Source: Litsea cubeba
Lineage: Eukaryota; Streptophyta; Magnoliopsida; Laurales; Lauraceae
Assembly (NCBI GenBank): GCA_012931725.1
Contig: CM022955.1
Coordinates: forward strand, 9,946,885 to 10,010,884
Reading direction: 5' to 3'
Length of the DNA stretch: 64,000 nt
In this document: piece after piece, positions 51,631 to 60,513 of the stretch
How the letters are laid out: every line of letters begins with the position of its first letter
How positions within the stretch are numbered: position 1 is the stretch's first letter
The notes under the pieces: generated by a model
The model's input: the letters and a program-made list of their open reading frames with translations, nothing else
The model's database searches: none
Told to the model about the DNA's origin: nothing
Translations under genes and position numbers: made by a program

Positions 51631-51812
51631 CATTGAATCAGACATTAGTAACACACAATATGTATATTGAAATTTTAATATAATGTCTTACTTCTTCGGT
51701 AGTAAACACATCTGTAAAGTCCATTGAATCAGACATTAGTAACACACAATATGTATATTGAAATTTTAATATAATGTCTTACTTCTTCGGTAGTAAACAC
51801 ATCTGTAAAGTC
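51631..51812. repeat. 91 bp tandem duplication over transposase exon 2 / intron 2
   Basis: 51631-51721 and 51722-51812 are near-identical, with a period of 91. The copy duplicates the end of exon 2 (MDFTDVFTTEE) and its GT donor. The extra copy lacks an obvious acceptor, so it may be spliced out as intron. Confidence 0.95.
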
Positions 51813-51884
51813 CATTACATAGGCTGACTGAACTTGGCTTTCTTCTGTGGATGGCTGCACTAAGGAAAAAGCGGTATCAGTATC

Positions 51885-52071
51885 GTTCGGAACAATAAAT
51901 CCGAACATAAAACATATGTTCGACATATAAATTCCGAACATTTGTTTTATGTTCGGAAATAAAGTCTTGAACAAGTCTCTGATGTTCGTATATAAACATT
52001 CGAACATATAGTGCATGTTCGGTATCGTTTGTCCGAACATTCCAGAAATGTTCGGACATACCAGTTCGGAT
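51885..52071. repeat. Six-unit 33 bp dyad array, right end of MULE
   Basis: Half-site CG positions are 51888, 51902, 51921, 51935, 51954, 51968 (here TG), 51987, 52001, 52020, 52034, 52053 and 52067: again a strict 14/19 alternation with twelve half-sites. It lies wholly within intron 1 of the transposase gene and ends about 490 bp from the right terminus. The left array begins about 516 bp from its own end. Confidence 0.95.
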
Positions 52072-52539
52072 AGAACGCGAACAACTACAATACAGAACTT
52101 GAAAAATTTGACAAAAACACTGAAACTCAACCACACTAACCTTTTCTCTGCTAGTAGGATTAAAAGACACGATTTCCTTTTTCATTTCCTTGTCCATTGC
52201 AATATTTGGTTTGATTCAACTACAACAAAAGAGTTTGGTGAGAGCAAGGGGGAAAAGGAAGAAGGAAGAAGGTGAACTGTGGGTGAGGGTGCAATGTTGT
52301 AAAGAGATTGAAGGGAGGAATAATGAGAGTGAAGGAAGAAGGGAAATGTAGGGTGCAATGGGGGAATGAGAATGTGAAACCGTAAGTTATGTGTGAAGAG
52401 GGTAGAGATGAGTTATGTGTGTGAAGAGATATATTTGGTTTTCAACATGGTTTATGAGATTTCCATTTTGGTCATTTCACGTAATGATTTTATTGTAAAA
52501 AGAAATTGGCATAATAACTGCGGTGGGAAGAGAACTTTT

Positions 52540-52561
52540 CGTGGTGCCAATAGAACTCCCC
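52540..52561 (-). repeat. MULE right TIR
   Basis: Reverse complement of 45860-45881 with no mismatch. Confidence 0.93.
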
Positions 52562-53490
52562 ATAAATCCAACCTCTTAGCTTTCTGATGGGATTTCTGAA
52601 TATTCAAGTACAATGGAGTAAATAGAAATTCCACCATGTCTGAAAATTTTAAAATTTCTCCATACAGAAATTCCATGAATTCTAGTAAAGAAATAGGCCC
52701 AAGCTGGTTTGCGTAGGTCTTCGTTGGGCGTGGTAGATGTGAGCTTTGGTCTTTGCTAGCTGACTTGTCTTCTCTTCTCAAGTAGATCCTGAAGGATCCG
52801 AAGGGTTGTACTGGATCAAAAGGATTCTTGAGAAATATTTAAAGTTTTCAAGTAATAATGGGAAATCAGAAACAAAAATGGTATGGAGAGAAATCCCAGT
52901 ATCTAATTTATTCATCTATTTCCATTTGACTCAGTTCTGTTTTCTCAGTTAATTATAAAAGGATTCAATAGCTAATACAGTATGTTGCTGATGATTAAAC
53001 CTATGGCTCATGTATTGAACTATAAAACCCATACCACGTTTTAGTGGGGACCACTAATAAAACTTATATGGAGGACAAATGAGTCTTCAGCTGGGCCTAA
53101 TGTCCTGTGAGATTTACTGTCCTATCAGATTCATAGATGGGCTCTTGAATACAACCCACTAGAAAGAAAAATCAATTAATTGAGTGGATATCCACCTGCT
53201 ATCTTTGAGGGGCCTACTGGCCTATCACATAGATGAACTATATTTTAGACATTTTTATCCATCTGATTTGAATTTCTGAAATTGACAATTGAATCAAATG
53301 ATACCAAATGAAACATACACTGAACCCCAAGGGGTAAAGTTTAGTTGGCCTAGGACCACGGTTTGCACCCGGAGATTGTAGGTGCGAAACTGCACTACCA
53401 TACTGGGGCTACAGGGGAGTTTATCCGGCTTCCCTCTTGGCCCAAAGGGATTAGTCTAGTCCAAAAGATTAGGAACCCTCCAATAGCATA

Positions 53491-53527
<37 letters not shown>

Positions 53528-53799
53528 TAAGACATACACTCTACATATAAACTGATGGTGTAGATCATCAGGTCATGGTTTGAGACAAGGCAACAGTAGA
53601 GAGAGGGCTAAGAGATAGAAAGGACGAGTTGAATAGGACTACCGGATTTGAGCTGTAGTTTTCTGGGACATTTAAGTGGACCCACTAAACTGGTATGCCC
53701 CGTCCAGTACCTGACTGCTGGTAAAAATATAAACATCTCTGTGTGTTAAATGAAAAAGTCTGAATCGGCCATGGAAATCGGTCCATGTAGCATGGCCAG
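52562..53799. other. Intergenic DNA with (AAT)n microsatellite
   Basis: No gene seen. An AAT repeat of about 12 units lies at 53490-53526. The rest is AT-rich unique-looking sequence. Confidence 0.6.
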
Positions 53800-54008
53800 C
53801 CTGTCTACATGGACAGACTTTTGGGGTCGGTCGGTTCTCATCCAATATCTCCTCTCTTGATATTGGATGAGAACCATGGGGTCGGTCCAAGAGATATATC
53901 CTCTCTTGATATTGGATGAGAATCAAGGAGTTGGTCTAAGATATATTGGATGAGAACCAAGGAGTCAGTCCAGAGACCCACCCCAAAAGTCCGTCCATGT
54001 GGACTTTT
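53800..54008. mobile_element. Foldback MITE
   Basis: Inverted ends TGTCTACATGGACAGACTTT (about 53800) and the complement of GTCCACATGGACGGACTTTT (ending about 54008). The interior has three near-copies of TATTGGATGAGAAYCA spaced about 50-70 bp apart (53862, 53909, 53943), the first preceded by its own inverted copy, so it can fold. No ORF. Confidence 0.65.
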
Positions 54009-55220
54009 TCTAAATATGCTCGGCAAAAGCCACAGCTCAACCCGTTTTAGTCTTCAGCTTTATACGTAGGGTTGTGGGCTTAAAAATGCAGCCCTAGTCT
54101 TCAGCCCGGCCCATCCCATAAAAACTATTTTGGCATTACAAATGAATTTTCAAAAGAGTCTCTAGTTGACACGGGGATATCACCGGTGGGTTACTCTAGC
54201 AAAAACAAGGCCCGTCCTTGCCCAGGTCCAAAATATGTATAAATTTGTACATTTCTTTGCTATTACTGAAAAGAAATAAATAAATAATTTATCTTTCTTA
54301 GATTTTATATATCATAAGGAAACAAGGGTATTTACATAAAGTGTAGATCAAATTAAATTTTTTAGATTATTAAAAAATAGGGAATTTTCGAAAAGATATA
54401 AAGCATATAAAGCTTTTGGCCCATTTTCAAAAAGTATAAGATTTGAATATTTCAAAGAAGAATAAAAGTTTTCTATGATTCTTTCAATCAAGTCATCTTC
54501 ATAAACATTTTTTTTAGAAATGACAAAACTACCTTTCTCTTATTACAAGTTTTTATCTTTTCTTAACCTTCTTCTTTGCCAAAACTCACCATTTTGATTT
54601 TGAAGGTCATAACCATTTAATGAATGCTAGTCTTTTAGTCATTTGGAATCCACTCTTTTTAACCATCCATGCATAAAAGGTAGTTGAAGTGGGCCCCACT
54701 TAGTCATTTGGCTTTGACTTATCAATTCTCTTAAATAACTCATTAAAGGGAGATCCTGAAAAATGTCTTAAGAGTAATTTTGTCATTTCTGAAATTTTTT
54801 ATAGAGAGGACTTGATTGAAAGAATTGTGTAAAAGTTTATACGTTTTTGAAATATTCAGATTTTAATGGTTTCGGAAAAAAGGAGGCATAAAAGGTGCCT
54901 CAAGTTCCTTAACTTTATCATAGTTAATGGAGCAACTCAGGCCATTAACCTCTCTAATGTAGTACGGTCCAAAAAGAAAAGGGCCCGCTGATGGGCACAG
55001 CAAGAAAGTCTTCTGTCAACTTGCTTACCTTAATTAGATTCTTAATTTAGTAGATTTTCTTTGATTTAGTGAGAGAGATTTAAGTAATCAAATGGAGAGA
55101 TTTTAGTGATTATTGTAATGAGTCTCTTTTCCCTATTTAGATGATTCCTTTATTACATATCGGGAGGAATTCTCAATTGTATGGATTTTATTTTAGAAAT
55201 AAGATTTCAGAGAATTATCG
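54009..55220. other. AT-rich intergenic DNA
   Basis: No gene, TIR or LTR edge recognised. Confidence 0.5.
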
Positions 55221-55330
55221 TGAGCTAATTGTTTGGGTATTCCCTTCCTATTTGCCTTAGGGCCTGGGTCTAAAGGACTTGGTGAGCTAATTGTTTGGGT
55301 AATCCTTTCCTATTTGCCTTAGGGCCTGAG
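55221..55330. repeat. 62 bp tandem duplication at the LTR edge
   Basis: TGAGCTAATTGTTTGGGTA recurs at 55221 and 55283, each followed by the TCCTATTTGCCTTAGGGCCTG string. The second copy runs into segment A, and its last bases GGCCTGAG are shared with the inverted-repeat junction at 14004-14011. Confidence 0.85.
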
Positions 55331-57960
55331 TCACTCTCTCTCTCCCCTTCCCTCGTAAACATTTTTTTTCCTGGTTCTGCTTCTCCCTACCCTGTATAGA
55401 CTCCATCACTGAGGCCCATCCTCCTTTTGACTCCTCCATAGTAATCTCAATTGCCTAACCCGCACTGGACTACCCTTTGTGGCAGCCAATGCTCCACTTC
55501 TCCCTCATATTTCCCCACAAGTACTCCTCCCCCCCTCGGATTCTTTAGACAACCTTCGAATTGTTTGTTTGAAAATCCTTTATCCCCCAGATCCCCTTTG
55601 AAAAGAGTCCTACCTGTGACTTTTCTTTTTGCCTAGTCTCTCTTTTAGGGGTGGTGATGGAGACTCGTTCCTCACTCCTTGCCGAATTGACTGGTAGAAG
55701 CTGGGATCGACGACCCTGAGGCGAAGCAGAGCCGAAGCACTTCCTCATGTGAAGAGGAGAGCCATCATCTTCGCCTCTTCAGAACCGAGATCCAGCCTTG
55801 AGAGTCCTTCATTGGATGTAGATCAAGGCTCCTACAGAATCCATCCTTACCGCTATCTCTAGACGTCTGACGATCCCTCCATGCCGACTCCCTCTTCACC
55901 GTCCTGGCTATCTCACTGTGCTGATCTTGTGCTAGTTAGAGAGTCTGAATTCCTCTCCTTCCCGCTTGGGCATTCCCCTTCCAACGAGCATTTGACGATT
56001 CCTGCCCTTTCCAGTTGGTTCACTTCTTTCCGTTTCCTGGCTCCTCCATTGAGAAGGCTCCCCTACTGCTGCTCTATTCAGCCTCTGAGAGCATCTCCGC
56101 CTCCGTCCCCGGGATTTTCGACCTTTTGGGTGTCGGATTCGTCCTTTCGCTTCTCCCGCAGAGTCGAGAAGACTTCCCGCTTCCCTCTTCTGTTTCGGCC
56201 ACCCCTTTTTTCTGCCCTAATTTAAAGTTAAGACCTTTCTTCGTATTAGGCCTCCCCGCCCGCCACTGCCTAACCCATCAGTTCTCATTTGGTCTCGGCC
56301 CAACTGGTCTAAATGGCCCCCTTCCTCGGCATGATCCTTTTCGTTGGAGGCGTGTGATTTGAAGTTTGTATCTTTTGGGATGACGTCATCGTCTTCTCCC
56401 TTCCTCCTTGGATGGGTTCTGCTGAAAATTAATTTAACATGCAGGAAATTGGGATCTTGAAACATAAATTCACCAATTTAGTGTAAGTGATGAACAATGC
56501 TAAGTGTATGCATTGATGAGTCTTGGGAAAATATTAAAATTGGTTGCCTAGCATTTTAATGTCACTTACTACTTCAAGTGCAGAATCTCTAACTTTTTCC
56601 CTCCTAATTTCTCAGTAACAGTAGAACACAGTAAAACCAAAACAAAAACTCAAAATGTGGAGATCTAAAAATGATCATAAAAAAAATCTCACTCAATTGA
56701 ATTTGAATAAAGGAAAGATGGAAAATGAATATCCATCCATGTTTAATAATCATTTGGTGGAGCTCATTTGACCATGAATTCCTCTCTATTATTGATGGAC
56801 CGCGCTCCCGGCGCCTGGTCCTACCGAGGTCGGCGGACGTGGGAGTCCGTTGGGTCCGACCCTTTCGTAACCGGGGAGCAAGGGGCGCGCATCAACATTT
56901 CTTTGTGTGGGTGTGCCATATTTTCTATTTTACTTGGAATTGCAAGTGGTGATCCGGAGATCAACCTTCGCAAGTAAAAAGGAAATCAACTTCTTTCAAG
57001 TTTTCCATTGCACATATATTTAAGAAAAAAGACATTTTCTTGATTTGCCATGAAAGGCGATTTTTTGGCATTTATAGCCGATTTTGGCGTTTATAGCCGA
57101 TTTTTGGCGTTTATAGTCGATTTTGGCGTTTATAGCCGTTTTACAATTCTTATCAATAATCAAAGACAAGAGTTGTGATTTTTGTCTCTTTTGAAAAAAA
57201 TACAAACTACAATGAAAAGCAAGAAAAGGAGGATCTAACTTTTCAGGAGATTGTGAGGGACCCGTTCAGATTGACGGTCGCAAGCCATATGTGGACTTCG
57301 CCGTCATCCATGCAGATGAGAATAGAGGATGCTATTGATTCGCTTGGCTTGGCTATAACCTCAGGTTTTTAGAGGACAAAGACCAAAAGGAGGTCCTATG
57401 TCCAATAAAAAGCCGAGTAGACGGGCTGAAAAGCCACGTCTGAGCCATTGGAGGCAGAAGGGGAAGACAAGGACCTTGGGGGGGGGGGGGTACCCCCCAA
57501 GGGACTTTTGTCACCTTGTAGCGGTGGTCGGTGTAGAACTTCCGCAGAGTTTTCTCTCTTTGATGCCTTTTTCTGTCTGAGTTTCCGGATTTTCTGCAGT
57601 CTGTTTTCTGTGTGTTTTCTATTGTGTCTCCGTTCTTTTCTTCTTGGAGAGCTCTCCTATTTATAGGCTTTTAGGTAGCCATTTAGGAGGGTTTATGAGC
57701 CTTAATTGTCATAAAGCTACATAAAGGGAGGAGTTACAAGATTGAATTCTTTATTTTGTAACTCCTTTTTCTTGGCTTCTGATTGGCCGGAGGAGATTGA
57801 GGGCATTTAATCGCCTTTAATCGCCATGATGGGAGGAGTTTCATGGGTTAAATGCCATGAATCTCTTGACTTGTAACTCCCGGATGCTTGCTTCTGATTG
57901 GTCCGTCCAAAGAAATGGATTAATGACTGTAATAAAGCTAGTCAATTAATCACATTAAGT
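55323..57960 (-). mobile_element. LTR (segments A+B contiguous), minus orientation
   Basis: Segment A (55323-56790) matches 14006-15225, and segment B (56795-57895) matches 4150-5288 and 22441-23600. Here the two are joined, showing they belong to one element. Read on the minus strand it has a TATA box (57657-57665), a G/C homopolymer run near 57480 and a tandem array of GGCGTTTATAGCCGATTTT-like units (57040-57145). The LTR ends are not precisely defined. The ORFs are artefacts and are not shared between copies. Confidence 0.65.
57657..57665 (-). promoter_or_regulatory. TATA box of A+B LTR
   Basis: TATAAATAG on the minus strand, followed by GAGAGCTCTCCAAGAAG. The same position is a TATA box in both arm copies of segment B. 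Confidence 0.6.
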
Positions 57961-58589
57961 GGTCGCCGAGCAGTTGAAGAGTCGCGGGCCGTGCCGCGTC
58001 TTTTGGGATTCTTCTGGAAATGATCATCGATGGATCTTCATGTAGATCGACATCGGATGACCATGTGACTTCAAGTGTTGGTTGCCAACAGCGGGTCGGT
58101 GCCATCTGTCCTGTCGATTTCTCGATCGGTCGGGTAGAAAGCACACTTTTTTTTGGTTTACCGGGTGGCGATCAATGTTGTTTTTGATACTTTTGATGAT
58201 TGACTTGTGTTTTTGACGGATGTCAGAGGATTTGGTGTCTCAAAAGTATGAATTTTGGAAAATACCAGAGGCCGGACGCTTCGAATTACGAAAAAACGGT
58301 GAAAACCGGGGTTTCCGGGGCCTTCCCGGCGATCTCGGGCCCCAGGGTCGCAGGGGTCTGCGACCCTGGGGGGTTTTTTTCCCCTTTTGTCCCGTTTTGT
58401 GTCCGTATTTACTGTTTTTTTATTCTTTTTTCTTCTGTATTTTTCCTTGACATTTTGATCATTTATTGGCCTGATTTCCCTATAGAAAACCTGATGAGAA
58501 TCCTTGCATTTTATTTTGCAAAGTTTCTAATTTTCCGAGAAAGCCGAAGACTTTGTTGCGCAGAGCTGCCGATTTTCCGTCAGAAGCTG

Positions 58590-59235
58590 AAACTGGGCCA
58601 AACGATGTCGGAATGACCTGAAATTTGAGGTGAAGCCTCCTGAGAAATAAATAAGACCAACCATAGGCTTCTGTTTGAGTTTTGAAGCCGTTTGGGGTCC
58701 TATCACCAGTAGACTTGCTTTTGTCGCGATGAAGATGTCGCGGTTTGATGTGCAGTCAACCGATGTCCGATTGACTTGAAATTTGACAGGGAACCTATTG
58801 GAGTCATTTTAAGATGATCCATAGGCTCTGTCTTGGGAACCATGGTCCTGGAGAGCTTCGCCGCCGAGAGGCCTGATTTGGCTTCCGAGCGTCAAACTAT
58901 GGTCAAATGTTGTCGAAATGACCTGAAATTTGACGTGTAGCCCTTTGTAAGCATTTTGAAGCCGTCCATGTGCTCTATCTGATGAGTGATGGCCTCGGTG
59001 GTTCTCACCGCCGAGAGGCTTGATTTAGCTGTTCGAGGGTTGATGTAGGGTCAAACATTGTCAGTTTGACTCGGAACTTGACGTGGAGCCTTTTGGATGT
59101 ATTTTGAGACCATCCATCGGCTCTGATCGAAGATTTGGTGTCTCCGATGCTTTCGCCGCCGGGAGCTCCTTTTCAGCTGCCGGAGAAGCGAAGTTAGGCC
59201 AAATGATTTTGAAATGGCCCGAAACTTCTTGTGTA
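58590..59235. repeat. Degenerate ~150 bp tandem repeat, about five units
   Basis: Each unit has CAAATGTTGTCGAAATGACC-like and CCATAGGCTCTGT-like blocks and, in several units, TTCGCCGCCGAGAGGC. Unit spacing varies between about 140 and 170 bp. Confidence 0.75.
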
Positions 59236-59614
59236 CTCCTCTTTTGGCTGTCTTGAAGGATCTTGCAGTTTTTGTTTGGTTCTGACAAGATTTGATTTTT
59301 TGGAAGTAGCATTGCCTATTTATGGCAGGTTGCGACTTCATGTAGCTCTTTGGATCTTGAAGAGGCAAAGTGACATTTTTGGTGTCAACAAATGCCCCCT
59401 CGAGGTACAGCGACGTGTTACTTGACTTTTGTAGTCGATGTGCCTCGAAGAGATTTGTGAAGGAGAGCCTGTGACTTGACGAAGAGTCTTTGAGCAGTCT
59501 TTCTTTTTGGTATTTGTAGCCTTTTGAGCTTCCAGGGAAATTTTATGGTAGTGAAAGGGATCACATACCATCTCGAGGCAAAGTTTTGAAGATGACATCA
59601 GGGATGTGGATTTA

Positions 59615-59825
59615 GGTTTTGACCTTGTGACCTAACAGGCTGTATGTGGCAGGTTAGGGGGTCGGGTTTGGTTTTGACCATGTTACCCAACAAGCTGTAT
59701 GTGGAATGTTGGGGGATCAATTTTGGTTTTGATCTTGTGACCTAACAGGCTGTATGTGGCAAGTTAGGGGATCGGGTTTTGGTTTTTGGTTTTGGTTTTG
59801 TGACCTAACAAGCTGTATGTGGCAA
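59615..59825. repeat. Four-copy 55-63 bp tandem repeat
   Basis: Core TGACCTAACAGGCTGTATGT at 59628, 59683 (variant), 59738 and 59801, separated by GTTTTGGTTTTGA-type spacers. Confidence 0.9.
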
Positions 59826-59895
59826 GAAGAAGACTGTGATGGTGAGAAGAAGACTGTTGCCACCCGGTCGACGTTTGATCGCACCGTCTCGATCA

Positions 59896-60513
59896 TGAGT
59901 CTTGCCCCCACGTGCTCTAAGAGGGAAGATCCTCCAAGCTGGGTGACAAGGATGAATGTAATCAAGACCGGGGTTTTTGTTGGCGGTTCTCCTGGATATA
60001 CGGAGAGGTCGCCTGTTGACATGGACCTGTTGATGCCATCCAGCGGCTACCAGGGTTCTGATTATCCGTCGGTCGATTTGAGACCGGTGGGCCTTGGTAT
60101 TTTCAGCGGTGACGGCAGCAATTGGATAAAGCCTTTTCGACTTCGTGGCTGTTTCAATGCTGACTCCGAGTGGAAGTTGTAGACTGATCGTGTCCTGCAG
60201 ATTGGTGGCGCCGTTTTGAAGGATGCCAGGATTTTTGATGCGGTCCGTGCCTTTAGGGAGACCGTGATCTTTTCCGACGAGGCCTTCATGGCTATGCTGG
60301 AGTCATTCCTCCCACAAACCAATACCTTCGTTGTAACGAATGGTGAGATTGGTTTCTCTTTGAAGGAGCTGAGCGCCATTACTGGATTGCCCATCCTTGG
60401 CAAACTCTATGAGGAGTTTATGCCGATTGACAGCGTCCTTGAGGGGCAGTCTGAGGAGTTCAGGCTTCTGTACTTTCAGCTTGTCGCCTTCTATGATTTT
60501 TTGAAGGAGAAGG
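59896..60513 (+). pseudogene. Retroelement PMD ORF, 5' part
   Basis: The probable start is MSLAPTCSKREDPPSWVTRM at 59896. It continues KPFRLRGCFNADSEWKL, a TAG at about 60181 (Trp or similar expected), then FRETVIFSDEAFMAMLESFL, TNTFVVTNGEIGFSLKELSA and ITGLPILGKLYEEFMP. The last block is the hallmark of the aminotransferase-like plant mobile domain carried by Tat-type retrotransposons upstream of gag. It is interrupted at 60513 by a solo LTR, across which the reading frame continues. It is clearly distinct from the PMD protein at 46611-48590. Confidence 0.8.

Larger units (their letters stand above)
48911..52197 (-). pseudogene. MULE transposase (FAR1-like) fused to OTU protease
   Basis: Exons on the minus strand: 52141-52197 (MDKEMKKEIVSFNPTSREK), 51783-51854 (PSTEESQVQSAYVMDFTDVF), 50428-51617, about 49610-50340, about 49159-49600 and 48911-49078. 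The order is FAR1/WRKY-GCM1-type zinc finger (KCGCPF to GVHNH), DDE transposase core (LIMDCTYKTNWYRMP, DVIVTDRELALL, CKWHINKN; third acidic residue in RAESSHSQLK across a splice), SWIM finger (CGCIIRSTHGLPCAH), linker, and OTU domain with catalytic DGNCGFRS and HFVQVF. Lesions: TGA at 51414-51416 and TAG at 49985-49987 (CGA and CAG expected), and a frameshift near 49630. A duplicated 91 bp straddles exon 2. FAR1-like MULE proteins with an OTU tail are known from plants. Confidence 0.88.
45860..52561. mobile_element. MULE with PMD gene and transposase-OTU gene
   Basis: A 6.7 kb element with ends GGGGAGTTCTATTGGCACCA (45860) and its exact complement ending at 52561; the identity runs 22 bp and continues imperfectly. 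No 9 bp target duplication is obvious (TTAAGCAAT against ATAAATCCA), suggesting age or rearrangement. It encodes two convergent multi-exon genes whose 3' ends are about 320 bp apart, and it has symmetric six-unit 33 bp arrays about 0.5 kb inside each end. Both genes carry a few nonsense or frameshift lesions, so this copy is probably recently dead rather than ancient. Confidence 0.93.
57961..59895 (+). other. Repeat-rich leader upstream of retroelement PMD ORF
   Basis: No coding sequence. It holds two degenerate arrays: about five copies of a 140-170 bp unit marked by GAAATGACCTGAAATTTGAC-like strings (58600, 58775, 58915, 59065, 59205) and four copies of a 55-63 bp unit marked by ACCTAACAGGCTGTATGTGG (59629, 59684, 59739, 59802). 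Long repetitive leaders before an extra ORF are usual in Tat-type elements. Confidence 0.6.

Noticed and set aside
45860..52570. A 9 bp MULE target duplication
   Set aside because: The flanks TTAAGCAAT and ATAAATCCA do not match in any register I tried, so I do not claim one.
55451..56465. ORFs of 60-115 aa in LTR segment A
   Set aside because: They are not kept in the second copy at 14006-15225, and frames shift between the copies.
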